Source: Mesorhizobium neociceri (lineage in GTDB: Bacteria > Pseudomonadota > Alphaproteobacteria > Rhizobiales > Rhizobiaceae). Taken from it: 64,000 nt of DNA. A program made the position numbers and the translations under genes. The notes under the pieces were generated by a model. It was not told where the DNA came from. It saw only the letters and a program-made list of their open reading frames with translations, and did not search any database. Position 1 is the first letter of the stretch; every line of letters starts with the position of its first letter. The stretch is from contig NZ_JACDTY010000002.1 of the NCBI RefSeq assembly GCF_013520985.1, forward strand, positions 62,001-126,000, read 5' to 3'. Positions 15,601-25,063 of this stretch are shown here, one piece after another.

Positions 15601-17703
15601 TTAGCGCGTAAAGCTCTGGGCGTTGCCGGCGTCGACGTTGATGATGTTGCCAGTGGATTTGGCCGACATGTCGGAGGCGAAGAAATAGATCGCTTCGGCG
15701 ATGTCTTCCGGAAACACCGAGCGCTTCAGCATCGAGCGCGAGCGATAGTGCTCCTCCAGATCGTCGGTCGACATCTTGTAAGCGGCGGCGCGCTGTTCCT
15801 TCCACTCGCCGGTCCAGATTTTCGAGCCGCGCAGCACCGCGTCCGGATTGACGACATTGACCCTGATCTGCGCTTCGGCGCCTTCCAGCGCCAGGCAGCG
15901 CGCGAGGTGGATTTCTGCGGCCTTGGCGGTGCAATAGGCGGCGGCGTTGGGCGAGGCGGCAAGACCGTTCTTGGAGGCGACGAAGACGACATTGCCGCCG
16001 ATCTTCTGGGCGCGGAACAGCCGGAACGCTTCGCGCGAGACCAGGAAATAGCCGGTCGACAGTATGTCCATGTTCTTGTTCCACAGCGCCAGCGTCGTCT
16101 CTTCGATCGGCGCCGAAGAAGCGAGGCCTGCGTTGGAGACGAGAATATCAATGCCGCCGAACTCGACTGATGTTTCGGCAAAGCCGGAGACGACCTGTTC
16201 CTCCGCCGTGACGTTGATCAGCACCGGCCGGACGAAGTCCTTGCCATAGGCTTGCGCCAGTTCCTCATTGGCGCTGGCGAGCGCGGTCGCGTCGATGTCG
16301 GCTAGCACGACGCAGGCGCCTTCGCGCAGCAGGCGGTTGGCGGTTGCGCGGCCAATGCCGCCGGCGCCGCCAGTGACAAGAGCGATCTGGCCGGCTAGCG
16401 ACTTCGGCTTCGGCATGCGCTGCAGCTTCAGATCCTCGAGCAGCCAGTATTCGATGTCGAAGGCCTCCTGCGCCGGCAAGCCGACATAGGACGAGACGGT
16501 GGAGGCGCCGCGCATGACATTGATGGCGTTGACGTAGAATTCGCCGGAGATGCGCGCCGTCGCCTTGTCGCCGGCGAAGGTGAACATGCCGACGCCGGGC
16601 ATCAAATAGACGACCGCATTGGGGTCGCGGATGGCGGGCGAGTCCGCATGCTTGCAGCTGTCGTAATAGGCCTGGTAGCCGACACGGTATTCAGCAATAT
16701 CGTCGGCGAGGCGCGTGATGACGGCATCGACATCAGGCTTGGCCGGGTCGAACTCGATGACCAGCGGGCGGATTTTTGTGCGCAGGAAATGGTCCGGGCA
16801 TGAGGTGCCGAGCGCCGCCAGCGGGCGCAGATCCCTGGAATTGACGAATTCGAGCACGGCGGCGGAATCGTCGAAATGGCCGAGCTTGTGGCTCTTCTCC
16901 GAGATCAGGCCGCGGATCCTCGGCATCAGTCTTGCCGCAATGGCGCGGCGCTCCGTGGCATCGAGCGATTTGACCACTTCGCCGCCGAAGGTCGGCAGTC
17001 CCTCGGATCGGCGCTCGAACCATTCGATCGCTTGGTTGATCACCGAGATCGTCGTTTCGTAGCATTCCTTGGGCGTATCGCCCCAGGTGAACAGGCCGTG
17101 GCTTTCCAGAATGACGCCCTTGGCCTCGGGATGTTCGACACAGAATTTCGCCAGCCACAGGCCAAGTTCGAAGCCGGGCCGCTTCCACCGCAGCCAGCCG
17201 ATGGCGTCGCCGAAGATCTCCTTGGTCAGCGCCTTGGAATCCTTCGCCGCGGCGATCGCGATGATGGCATCGGGATGCATGTGATCGACAAACGGCTTCG
17301 GCACATAGGCATGCAGCGGCGTGTCGATCGAGGCCGCGCGCGGATTGAGGTTGAAGGTGCAATGGGGCAGATAGCCCACCATCTCGTCCTCATGCGCGAC
17401 GCCACGATAAAGGCCTTTGAGCGCGCGGAGCTTGTCCATGTAGAGCGTGGCGAAGCCGTCAAGCTTGATTGAGGCACTGTCACCGCCCGAGCCCTTGACC
17501 CACAGCACTTCGACATCAGCGCCGGTGAGTGGGTCTTTCTGCCAGATTTTCGAGGAGGTGTTGCCGCCGCCATAGTTGGTGACGCGCTTGTCGGAGCCGA
17601 GCGTGTTGGAGCGATAGACCAGAAGCTCAGGCCCGCTCATCCCTTCGGCTTTCGCGTCGTCCCACAGATTGGCAAGGCGCGAGCCGGAGCGCTTGTCGAG
17701 CAT
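15601..17703 (-). CDS. rhaD: bifunctional rhamnulose-1-P aldolase / lactaldehyde dehydrogenase
   Basis: A 700-residue two-domain enzyme. Residues ~1-430 are a class II aldolase-type domain (TNYGGGNTSSK, then HMHPDAIIAIAAAKD with metal-binding His residues, and ESHGLFTWGDTPKECYE). Residues ~440-700 are a short-chain dehydrogenase: the nucleotide loop VTGGAGGIGRATANRLL near 444 and the catalytic YCTAK near 590. It splits the phosphorylated sugar into dihydroxyacetone phosphate and lactaldehyde and oxidises the aldehyde. This fused form is the rhizobial RhaD. It is divergent from rhaR and upstream of rhaI. Confidence 0.93.
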   Translation of the reverse strand: MLDKRSGSRLANLWDDAKAEGMSGPELLVYRSNTLGSDKRVTNYGGGNTSSKIWQKDPLTGADVEVLWVKGSGGDSASIKLDGFATLYMDKLRALKGLYRGVAHEDEMVGYLPHCTFNLNPRAASIDTPLHAYVPKPFVDHMHPDAIIAIAAAKDSKALTKEIFGDAIGWLRWKRPGFELGLWLAKFCVEHPEAKGVILESHGLFTWGDTPKECYETTISVINQAIEWFERRSEGLPTFGGEVVKSLDATERRAIAARLMPRIRGLISEKSHKLGHFDDSAAVLEFVNSRDLRPLAALGTSCPDHFLRTKIRPLVIEFDPAKPDVDAVITRLADDIAEYRVGYQAYYDSCKHADSPAIRDPNAVVYLMPGVGMFTFAGDKATARISGEFYVNAINVMRGASTVSSYVGLPAQEAFDIEYWLLEDLKLQRMPKPKSLAGQIALVTGGAGGIGRATANRLLREGACVVLADIDATALASANEELAQAYGKDFVRPVLINVTAEEQVVSGFAETSVEFGGIDILVSNAGLASSAPIEETTLALWNKNMDILSTGYFLVSREAFRLFRAQKIGGNVVFVASKNGLAASPNAAAYCTAKAAEIHLARCLALEGAEAQIRVNVVNPDAVLRGSKIWTGEWKEQRAAAYKMSTDDLEEHYRSRSMLKRSVFPEDIAEAIYFFASDMSAKSTGNIINVDAGNAQSFTR

Positions 17704-17783
17704 GATTATCCTCCCTGGGACGCAAAAAGGCGCAGTCCATTTTGCCGGAAATGTCTACGCAAGCAGGTCCGTTGTCAATCACA

Positions 17784-17840
17784 AACGATCAATATCGATC
17801 ATATTGCACTGCACAATGAAATTATTTGATCGGAAATGAT
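17784..17840. promoter_or_regulatory. candidate RhaR operator region
   Basis: The rhaD-rhaR intergenic region is AT-rich and holds repeated CGATCA-type words: ACGATCAATAT at 17785-17795, TCGATCATATT at 17795-17805 and the inverse TTTGATCG at 17825-17832. Repeats between divergent operons beside a DeoR-type regulator gene are natural operator candidates. No binding site is proven. Confidence 0.4.
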
Positions 17841-17887
17841 TGACACTGGTTGTTTTCTAGTGCCTCATGACCGTGCAGGGAGGAACC

Positions 17888-18691
17888 ATGCACGAAAAAG
17901 AGCGCCACAGGATCATTCTGTCCGCCGTCCAGGAAAAGCCTGTGGTGACGGTGCAGGAAATGGTCGACCTGACGGACTCCTCCGAGGCGACGATCCGGCG
18001 CGACATCGCGGCTCTCCACGTGCAAAAGCGCCTACGCCGGGTGCGCGGCGGCGCCGAGGCGATCTCGCCACCACAGTTCATCGGCCTCGCCGGCCGGCCC
18101 TTCTCCGTCAATGAAACGCTCAATGCCTCACAGAAGCGCGCGATTGCGCGCGAAGCGGTCGAGCTGTGCAAGGATGGCGAGCCGATCATCATCAATGGCG
18201 GCACCACCACGTTTCAGATGGTGCATTTCCTGACCGGCCGCCGCATGCCGATCTTCACCAATTCGTTCCCGATCGCCGAGCATCTGCTGAAGCACTCCAA
18301 GAACACCGTCATGCTGTCGGGCGGCACCATCTACCGCGAGCAGAACATCATCCTGTCGCCCTTCGACAATGACGTGACGCGCAATTTCTATGCGCGCCGC
18401 ATGTTCATGGGTGCACAGGGGCTTGGGCCGCTCGGCCTGATGGAGGGCGACCCGCTGCTGATCCAGGCGGAGCAGAAACTGATCGACCAGGCCGACGAGC
18501 TGGTGGTGCTGGTCGATTCCTCGAAATTTCGCCAGCGCTCCAGCCTGATCCTGTGCGGTCTCAAGCGCATCGCCACCGTCATCACCGATGACGGCATCGA
18601 GGATCGCGAAGCCAACATGCTGGAGACCGCGGGTGTGACGCTGATCGTCGCCCGCAAGTCGGCAAAGGAAGAATCTTCGCTGCAGGCCTGA
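17888..18691 (+). CDS. rhaR: DeoR-family regulator of rhamnose catabolism RhaR
   Basis: A 267-residue DeoR/GlpR-type regulator. The N-terminal helix-turn-helix spans residues ~4-57 (RHRIILSAVQEKPVVTVQEMVD, then SSEATIRRDIAAL), followed by the sugar-phosphate-sensing domain (INGGTTTFQMV, NSFPIAEHLL, LVDSSKFRQRSSLILCGL). GGAGG precedes ATG 17888; the in-frame ATG at 17867 has no such signal. It is the first gene of the transporter-kinase operon and divergent from rhaDI. It most likely represses both operons until a phosphorylated rhamnose intermediate binds. Confidence 0.9.
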   Translation: MHEKERHRIILSAVQEKPVVTVQEMVDLTDSSEATIRRDIAALHVQKRLRRVRGGAEAISPPQFIGLAGRPFSVNETLNASQKRAIAREAVELCKDGEPIIINGGTTTFQMVHFLTGRRMPIFTNSFPIAEHLLKHSKNTVMLSGGTIYREQNIILSPFDNDVTRNFYARRMFMGAQGLGPLGLMEGDPLLIQAEQKLIDQADELVVLVDSSKFRQRSSLILCGLKRIATVITDDGIEDREANMLETAGVTLIVARKSAKEESSLQA

Positions 18692-18746
18692 GACCAACTC
18701 GCGCCCGCAGCGGCGATGAAATGCAACGCTCAAGGGAGGAAATACG

Positions 18747-19742
18747 ATGAGCTTTCTGAAGAAATTGATGGTGACGGCGGCATTCTCGGCCGCCATGTTC
18801 GTGAATGCCGCCTATGCGGAGAACGTCAAGATCGCGCTGGTGGTGAAGTCGCTCGGCAACGGCTTCTTCGATGCCGCCAACAAGGGCGCCGAAGAGGCGG
18901 CCAAGGAACTCGGCGATGTCGACATCATCTACACCGGCCCGACCAAGGCGACCGCCGAAGCGCAGATCGAAGTGGTCAATTCGCTGATCGCGCAGAAGGT
19001 CAACGCCATCGCGATTTCGGCCAATGACGCCGACGCGCTGGTGCCGGTGCTGAAGAAAGCCATGGAGCGCGGCATCACCGTCATCTCGTGGGATTCGGGC
19101 GTCGCCAAGGAAGGGCGCCAGCTGCACCTCAACCCGTCCGACACCGGCCTGATCGGCGAGACCATCATCAAGCTTGCCGCCGACTATCTGCCGGAAGGCG
19201 GTGAAGTCGCCATCCTGTCGGCTTCGTCGACCGCGACCAACCAGAACGCCTGGATCGACGCAGCCAAGAAAATCCTGCCGGAGAAATTCCCCAAGATCAA
19301 ACTCGTCGCCACCGTCTATGGCGATGACGATTCGGCCAAGAGCACCGACGAAGCCAAGGGCCTGCTGAAGTCCTACCCGAACCTCAAGGCGATCATCGCG
19401 CCGACCACCGTCGGCGTCGTTGCCGCCGCCCAGGTCGTCACCGACGCGAACCTGATCGGCAAGGTCAATGTCACGGGTCTGGCACTGCCGTCCGAGTTCA
19501 AGAAGTTCATCGACAACGGCTCCAGCCAGGCGGTTGCGCTGTGGAACCCGATCGACCTCGGCTACTCCGCCGTCTACCTCGCCCATGATCTGGCGGTGAA
19601 GAAGGAAGAGGCGAAGCCCGGCGCGACGCTGTCGATCGGCCGCGTCGGCAAGGTGACGCTCGACGACTCGAACTCGGCTGCGATGGCTCCGCCCTTCCAG
19701 TTCGACAAGACCAACATCGAAAAGTTCTCCAAGATCTATTGA
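18747..19742 (+). CDS. rhaS: rhamnose ABC transporter substrate-binding protein RhaS
   Basis: A 331-residue periplasmic sugar-binding protein of the ribose/LacI type. A signal peptide covers residues 1-24, with cleavage expected after AYA. The fold starts with NVKIALVVKSLGNGFFDAANKGAEEAAKELG, and further typical segments are INAIAIS-like NAIAISANDADALVP, ITVISWDSGV and AIIAPTTVGVVAAAQ. A strong ribosome binding site (GGGAGGAAATACG) precedes ATG. It delivers L-rhamnose to the RhaPQT importer encoded next. A palindromic repeat follows directly and may set its expression above that of the membrane parts. Confidence 0.93.
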   Translation: MSFLKKLMVTAAFSAAMFVNAAYAENVKIALVVKSLGNGFFDAANKGAEEAAKELGDVDIIYTGPTKATAEAQIEVVNSLIAQKVNAIAISANDADALVPVLKKAMERGITVISWDSGVAKEGRQLHLNPSDTGLIGETIIKLAADYLPEGGEVAILSASSTATNQNAWIDAAKKILPEKFPKIKLVATVYGDDDSAKSTDEAKGLLKSYPNLKAIIAPTTVGVVAAAQVVTDANLIGKVNVTGLALPSEFKKFIDNGSSQAVALWNPIDLGYSAVYLAHDLAVKKEEAKPGATLSIGRVGKVTLDDSNSAAMAPPFQFDKTNIEKFSKIY

Positions 19743-19756
19743 TCTGGAGCGCCAGC

Positions 19757-19911
19757 ACCCTCCCCCTTGTGGGGAGGGTCGGCGAGGCGGTCTTGCGAAG
19801 CAAAACCGGCGAGACGGGGTGGGGGTGGCGACATCTCCATGTGCCAGGACCTTGATATGCTAGTAGACCCCGCTCACCTCGTTCGCGACCCTCCCCACAA
19901 GGGGGAGGGTA
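19757..19911. repeat. palindromic repeat in the rhaS-rhaT junction
   Basis: CCCTCCCCCTTGTGGGGAGGG at 19760-19780 and CCCTCCCCACAAGGGGGAGGG near 19889-19909 are hairpins forming an inverted pair. The right arm lies inside the open frame of rhaT and encodes its N-terminal RDPPHKGEG. Same family as 15477-15598. Confidence 0.75.
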
Positions 19912-21407
19912 AGGCGGCCCCGCGCCTGACGCTGTCCGGCGTCTCCAAAAGCTTTCCCGGTGTGCGCGCGCTGCACAATGTCAGCCTGTCGCTCTATCCC
20001 GGTGAGGTGACCGCACTGATCGGCGAAAACGGCGCCGGCAAGTCGACGCTGGTCAAGATCATGACCGGCATCTACCAGCCCGATGCAGGTACGATCAGCA
20101 TCGACGGCCAGGCCGTCACCCTGCCCAGCGCTCATGCCGCCTTCGGCCACGGCGTCACCGCCATCCATCAGGAGACCGTGCTGTTCGACGATCTGAGCGT
20201 CGCCGAAAACATCTTTCTCGGCCATGCGCCGCGCACACGCTTCGGCACCATCGACTGGCGCATGATGCGCAAGAATGCGCGCGAAGTGCTCGACACCATG
20301 CATGCCGGCCATATCGACGCCGATGCGCGGCTGAAGGATCTCGGCATCGCCAACAAGCATCTCGTCGCCGTGGCGCGCGCCATGTCGATCGATGCGCAGA
20401 TCGTCATCATGGACGAGCCGACTGCTGCGCTTTCGATGAAGGAGATCGAGGAGCTCTTTTTGCTCATCGAATTCCTCAAGGAGGAAGGCAAGGCGATCCT
20501 GTTCATCAGCCACAAGTTCGACGAGATTTATCGGATCGCCGACCGCTACACGGTGTTCCGCGATGGCGAGATGGTCGGCGAAGGCCTGATTAGGGATGCC
20601 GGCCAGAGCCAGATCGTGCGCATGATGGTCGGCCGCTCCGTCGACCATATTTTCCCGCAGCGCAAGGCGGAGATCGGCGCGCCGGTGCTGTCGGTCTCCG
20701 GCCTGTCGCACCCGACCGAGTTCAACGACATCGGCTTCGAGCTGCACAAGGGCGAGATCCTCGGCTTCTACGGCCTTGTCGGCGCCGGACGCAGCGAGGT
20801 GATGCAGGCGATATCGGGCATCACCCGCACATCGGGCGGCACGATCACGCTGGAGGGCAAGGTGATCGCGCCGAAATCGGCTGCGGATTCGATCGAGGCC
20901 GGCATCGTCTATGTGCCGGAAGAACGCGGCAAGCAAGGCGTGGTGATCGGCTTGCCGATCTTCCAGAATGTCTCGCTGCCCTCCCTCAAGCGCACGTCGA
21001 AATCCGGCCTGCTGCGATTGTCGGAAGAGTTCGCGCTCGCCCGCTCGTACACCGAGCGGTTGGACCTGCGCGCCTCCTCGCTCAGCCAGGATGTCGGCAC
21101 GCTGTCGGGCGGCAACCAGCAGAAGATCGTCATCGCCAAATGGCTGGCGACGGCGCCCAAGGTGATCATTCTGGACGAGCCGACCAAAGGCATCGACATC
21201 GGCTCCAAGGCCGCCGTGCACGGCTTCATGGCCGAGCTCGTGGCGCAAGGCCTGTCGGTGATCATGGTGTCGTCGGAACTGCCGGAAATCCTCGGCATGT
21301 CCGACCGCGTCGTCGTCATGCGCGAAGGCCTTGTCGCTGCGATCTACGACAATAAGGGCCTCGATGCCGAGACGCTGGTCCGCACGGCAGCGGGGATCGC
21401 GGCATGA
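19839..21407 (+). CDS. rhaT: rhamnose ABC transporter ATPase RhaT (two ABC domains)
   Basis: A sugar ABC ATPase of about 522 residues with two nucleotide-binding domains, as in RbsA/MglA. The first has Walker [10 protein letters not shown] and Walker B VIMDEPTAALS. The second has FYGLVGAGRSEV in place of a classical Walker A, signature LSGGNQQK and Walker B IILDEPTKGID. The start is uncertain: ATG 19839, ATG 19857 and a frame open back to 19767 all precede the domain, and no good ribosome binding site is seen. The first ~25 residues are encoded by a palindromic repeat element, so they are probably not functional family sequence. It overlaps rhaP by four bases (ATGA). Confidence 0.9.
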   Translation: MCQDLDMLVDPAHLVRDPPHKGEGKAAPRLTLSGVSKSFPGVRALHNVSLSLYPGEVTALIGENGAGKSTLVKIMTGIYQPDAGTISIDGQAVTLPSAHAAFGHGVTAIHQETVLFDDLSVAENIFLGHAPRTRFGTIDWRMMRKNAREVLDTMHAGHIDADARLKDLGIANKHLVAVARAMSIDAQIVIMDEPTAALSMKEIEELFLLIEFLKEEGKAILFISHKFDEIYRIADRYTVFRDGEMVGEGLIRDAGQSQIVRMMVGRSVDHIFPQRKAEIGAPVLSVSGLSHPTEFNDIGFELHKGEILGFYGLVGAGRSEVMQAISGITRTSGGTITLEGKVIAPKSAADSIEAGIVYVPEERGKQGVVIGLPIFQNVSLPSLKRTSKSGLLRLSEEFALARSYTERLDLRASSLSQDVGTLSGGNQQKIVIAKWLATAPKVIILDEPTKGIDIGSKAAVHGFMAELVAQGLSVIMVSSELPEILGMSDRVVVMREGLVAAIYDNKGLDAETLVRTAAGIAA

Positions 21408-22381
21408 AGGCATTTCTCAAATACCGCGAGATCTGGCTGGCCGCGGCGATCATCGTGCTGATCGGGCTTATCTCGACACGCTTTCCGGGCTTCGCCGAGC
21501 CCGGCAATCTCGCCCAGGTGTTCAACGACACGTCGATCCTGATGATCCTGGCGCTCGGGCAGATGGTTGTCATCCTGACCCGGTCGATCGACCTGTCGAT
21601 GGCGTCGAACCTTTGCTTCACCGGCATGGTGGTGGCGATGCTGAACGCCGCGCATCCGGCGATCCCGATCCCGCTGCTGATCGTTATCGCGCTTGCCGTC
21701 GGGCTGGTGCTCGGCGCCATCAACGGTCTGTTGGTGTGGCGGCTGAACATCCCCTCGATCGTGGTGACACTGGGCACACTCACCATCTATCGCGGCGCCA
21801 CCTTCGTCCTGTCGGGCGGCGCCTGGGTCAATGCCGACAAGATGAGCCCGGAGTTCATCGGCTTCCAGCGCGCCGCCTTGCTCGGCATTCCGGTTCTGTC
21901 GTGGATCGCCATCCTGGTCATCGCGCTGTTCTTCGTGCTGATGACGCGCACCGCGCTTGGCCGCTCGATCTATGCCATCGGCGTCAATCCGACGGCTTCG
22001 GTTTATGCCGGCATCGATGTCGGCCGCACCAAGTTCATCGTCTTCTGCATCTCCGGCATGATCGGTGGCCTCTCCGGCTACCTCTGGATCTCACGCTATG
22101 TCATCGCCTCGGTCGAGGTCGCCAATGGCTATGAGCTCAACATCATCGCCGCCTGCGTCATCGGCGGCATCTCGATCGCCGGCGGCATCGGCTCGGTCGG
22201 CGGCGCGGTGCTCGGCGCACTGTTCCTCGGCATCATCTCCAATGCATTGCCGGTGATCAACATCTCGCCTTTCTGGCAGATGGCGATCTCTGGCAGCGCC
22301 ATCATCCTGGCCGTCGTGCTCAACGCGCGCGGCGAACGCCAGAAAGGCCGCATTATTCTCAGAAAAGCGGAGGCGGCATGA
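21404..22381 (+). CDS. rhaP: rhamnose ABC transporter permease RhaP
   Basis: A 325-residue inner-membrane permease of the ribose/xylose (RbsC) family with eight to ten hydrophobic helices. Typical segments are ILMILALGQMVVILTRSIDLSMASN, GAINGLLVWRLNIPSIVVTLGT, RSIYAIGVNPTASVYAGIDV and the CVIGGISIAGGIGSVGGAVLGA loop that contacts the ATPase. It overlaps rhaT and rhaQ by ATGA at each end, so all are translated from one message. With RhaQ it forms the membrane channel of the rhamnose importer. Confidence 0.92.
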   Translation: MKAFLKYREIWLAAAIIVLIGLISTRFPGFAEPGNLAQVFNDTSILMILALGQMVVILTRSIDLSMASNLCFTGMVVAMLNAAHPAIPIPLLIVIALAVGLVLGAINGLLVWRLNIPSIVVTLGTLTIYRGATFVLSGGAWVNADKMSPEFIGFQRAALLGIPVLSWIAILVIALFFVLMTRTALGRSIYAIGVNPTASVYAGIDVGRTKFIVFCISGMIGGLSGYLWISRYVIASVEVANGYELNIIAACVIGGISIAGGIGSVGGAVLGALFLGIISNALPVINISPFWQMAISGSAIILAVVLNARGERQKGRIILRKAEAA

Positions 22382-23373
22382 GCGACATTCCTGCCCCGCG
22401 CCATATCCCCGACCGGCTCGACAAGCCGCTCTCCTCGGCGATCTTTTCCTGGGAGGCGCTGCTGGTCGTGGTGGCGGTCGCCATCTTCGCCATCAACAGC
22501 TTCGCCTCACCCTATTTCCTCGACGCCTATTCGCTGTCGGACCTGACCTTCAACTTCACCGAGAAGGGCTTGATCGCCTTCGCCATGGCGCTGCTGATCA
22601 TTTCGGGCGAGATCGACCTGTCGGTGGCCGCCATCATCGCGCTCGCCTCGACCATGATGGGGATGGCCGTGCAGGCCGGCGCCGACACGCCAGTGCTGGT
22701 GGCGATCGGCATCCTCGTCGGTCTTGGCTGCGGCGCCTTCAACGGACTGCTGGTGACAAGGCTCGGCCTGCCCTCCATCGTCGTCACCATCGGCACGATG
22801 AGCCTGTTTCGCGGCATCGCCTTCATCATCCTCGGCGACCAGGCCTACAAGGGCTATCCCGAGAGTTTTGCTTTCTTCGGCCAGGGCTATGTCTGGTGGG
22901 TGGTGTCGTTCGAGCTGGTGCTCTTCCTCATCGCGGCCGTCGTCTACTGGTTCCTGCTGCATCGCACGAGCTTCGGCCGTCGCGTCTTTGCCATCGGCAA
23001 CAATCCGGTCGCGGCACAGTTTTCCGGCGTGCGTGTCGGCCGTATCAAATTCATCCTGTTTTGCCTGACCGGGCTGATGGCGGGCATCGCCTCGGTGCTG
23101 ATCACCTCGCGGCTCGGCTCGACGCGGCCATCGATCGCGCAGGGCTATGAGCTCGAAGTCATCACCATGGTGGTGCTCGGCGGCGTCAGCATCCTGGGGG
23201 GCTCCGGCAGCATTGTCGGCGTCGTGCTCGCCGCCTTCATCATGGGGCTGGTGACCTTCGGGCTTGGCCTGCTCAACGTGCCCGGCATCGTCATGTCGAT
23301 CTTCATCGGCCTGTTGCTGATCGTCGTCATCGCGCTGCCGATCGTCTGGCGGCGGCTGCGTGGTAACAGCTGA
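22378..23373 (+). CDS. rhaQ: rhamnose ABC transporter permease RhaQ
   Basis: The second RbsC-type permease, 331 residues, related to RhaP. It shows the family segments [73 protein letters not shown] and [21 protein letters not shown]. Starting with ATGA overlap at rhaP and ending one base into the start of rhaU (TGATG), it is part of the same tightly packed operon. Two different permeases for one sugar importer is the normal arrangement in the rhizobial rha locus. Confidence 0.92.
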   Translation: MSDIPAPRHIPDRLDKPLSSAIFSWEALLVVVAVAIFAINSFASPYFLDAYSLSDLTFNFTEKGLIAFAMALLIISGEIDLSVAAIIALASTMMGMAVQAGADTPVLVAIGILVGLGCGAFNGLLVTRLGLPSIVVTIGTMSLFRGIAFIILGDQAYKGYPESFAFFGQGYVWWVVSFELVLFLIAAVVYWFLLHRTSFGRRVFAIGNNPVAAQFSGVRVGRIKFILFCLTGLMAGIASVLITSRLGSTRPSIAQGYELEVITMVVLGGVSILGGSGSIVGVVLAAFIMGLVTFGLGLLNVPGIVMSIFIGLLLIVVIALPIVWRRLRGNS

Positions 23374-23690
23374 TGGCCGAGAAATACGCGTTCAAGATGA
23401 AACTCAAACCCGGCATGAAAGCCGAGTACAAGCAGCGCCACGACGAGATCTGGCCGGCACTGGTGGCGCTGCTGAAAGAAGCCGGCGTTTCGGATTATTC
23501 GATCCATCTCGATGAAGAGACCAACATCCTGTTCGGCGTACTGTGGCGGCGGAACGACCATGGCATGGCCGACCTGCCGAAACATCCGGTGATGCAGCGC
23601 TGGTGGGCCCACATGGCCGACATCATGGAAACCAGGCCCGACAACGAGCCGGTGGCCATCCCCTTGGAAACCGTGTTCCATATGGCATGA
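23373..23690 (+). CDS. rhaU: L-rhamnose mutarotase
   Basis: A 105-residue enzyme that interconverts the alpha and beta anomers of L-rhamnose. The family pattern is clear: [24 protein letters not shown] at the start with the catalytic His in RHDEIW, then [41 protein letters not shown], and LETVFHM at the end. The length is normal. It overlaps rhaQ by one base and rhaK by four. The product feeds the anomer that the next enzyme uses. Confidence 0.93.
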   Translation: MAEKYAFKMKLKPGMKAEYKQRHDEIWPALVALLKEAGVSDYSIHLDEETNILFGVLWRRNDHGMADLPKHPVMQRWWAHMADIMETRPDNEPVAIPLETVFHMA

Positions 23691-25063
23691 GTGGGCTGCG
23701 CCATATCGCCGTCATCGATATCGGCAAGACCAACGCCAAGGTGGCGCTGGTCGATCTCGTCATGCTGAGCGAGGTGGCGTTGCGCCGCATGGCCAATGCG
23801 CCGCTGCGGCAAGCGCCCTACCCGCATCACGATGTCGAGGCGCTGTGGACGTTCATCCTCAACAGCCTGGCCAGCCTCAACCGCGAACAGCGTATCGACG
23901 CGATTTCGATCACCACGCATGGTGCGACCGGCGTGCTGGTCGACGCCGCGGGTGAACTGGTGCTGCCGATCCTCGACTACGAGTTCGACGGACCTGACAG
24001 GGTGGTGTCGGAGTATGACGCTGTTCGACCGCCCTTCACTGAAACCGGTACGCCGCGCCTGCCGGTCGGCCTCAATCTCGGCGCGCAGTTCTTTTGGCAG
24101 CAGAGACGCTTCCCGGCGGAGTTCGCCAAAGCCACCACGATGCTGATGTACCCGCAATACTGGGCCTTGCGCCTGACCGGCATCGCCGCCAATGAGGTGA
24201 CCTCGCTTGGCTGTCACACCGATCTGTGGAACCCGTGGACGGGCGATTTCTCATCAATGGTCGACAGTCTGGGCTGGCGCAGCCTGATGGCGCCGGTGCG
24301 ACCGGCCAGGGACCGGCTCGGCCCGATCCTGCCGGCGCTTGCCGCGCGAACCGGGCTTGGTCCGCAGACGTCAGTCTTTTGCGGCTTGCACGATTCCAAC
24401 GCCTCGCTGCTGCCGCATCTCCTGTCCGACGCACCGCCCTTCTCGGTCGTCTCGACCGGGACCTGGGTGGTGTCGATGGCGGTCGGCGGCAGGACGGTCG
24501 ACCTCGATCCGGCGCGCGACACGCTGGTCAATGTCAGTGCGCTCGGTGCTCCCGTCCCGTCGGCACGCTTCATGGGCGGCCGTGAATTTTCCCTGCTGAC
24601 CAAGGACAAACCACAGGATTGCAGCGGCAGCGATGTGCTGGCGGTCCTGACCAAAAAGATGCTGCTTTTGCCGTCGACGCAGCAGGGATCGGGACCTTTC
24701 CCGCACCATGAGGCAGCGTGGCTTAATACCGACGGCATCAGCAAGGGCGAGCGCTTCGCTGCCATCTCGTTCTACCTGGCGCTGATGACGGCGACCTGCC
24801 TCGAGCTGATCGGCGCCGACGGTCCGACCACCGTCGAAGGCCCCTTCGCCCGCAACCGCCTCTTTGTCGGCATGCTGGCCGCGGCGACCACACGCACCGT
24901 CATCGCCTCGGAGGCGGCCACCGGCACCAGCATCGGCGCGGCGCTGCTGGCATCCGAAGAGACGCCGGTGCACGGCAAGGGCGAGCGAATAGAACCGCAG
25001 ACCGACCCGATCTGGGTGGCCTATGTCAGGGCGTGGCGCGCGGCTGTACGTGCGCAGGGCTGA
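23687..25063 (+). CDS. rhaK: rhamnose pathway sugar kinase RhaK (FGGY family)
   Basis: A 458-residue FGGY carbohydrate kinase. It begins [19 protein letters not shown], the phosphate-1 motif of the actin-like ATPase fold. Further segments are [15 protein letters not shown], the substrate loop [41 protein letters not shown] with a catalytic-base Asp, and [16 protein letters not shown] 23687 overlaps the rhaU stop. In R. leguminosarum RhaK is needed both for catabolism and for rhamnose uptake by the ABC transporter, which is a known link to this operon. Its stop codon abuts, tail to tail, the stop of the racemase gene. Confidence 0.92.
   Translation: MSGLRHIAVIDIGKTNAKVALVDLVMLSEVALRRMANAPLRQAPYPHHDVEALWTFILNSLASLNREQRIDAISITTHGATGVLVDAAGELVLPILDYEFDGPDRVVSEYDAVRPPFTETGTPRLPVGLNLGAQFFWQQRRFPAEFAKATTMLMYPQYWALRLTGIAANEVTSLGCHTDLWNPWTGDFSSMVDSLGWRSLMAPVRPARDRLGPILPALAARTGLGPQTSVFCGLHDSNASLLPHLLSDAPPFSVVSTGTWVVSMAVGGRTVDLDPARDTLVNVSALGAPVPSARFMGGREFSLLTKDKPQDCSGSDVLAVLTKKMLLLPSTQQGSGPFPHHEAAWLNTDGISKGERFAAISFYLALMTATCLELIGADGPTTVEGPFARNRLFVGMLAAATTRTVIASEAATGTSIGAALLASEETPVHGKGERIEPQTDPIWVAYVRAWRAAVRAQG

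Noticed and set aside
19860..21413. Long minus-strand open frame (517 codons) opposite rhaT
   Set aside because: It is a shadow of the strongly supported ABC ATPase; its translation is Asp/His/Gln/Arg-rich low-complexity typical of antisense of high-GC genes.
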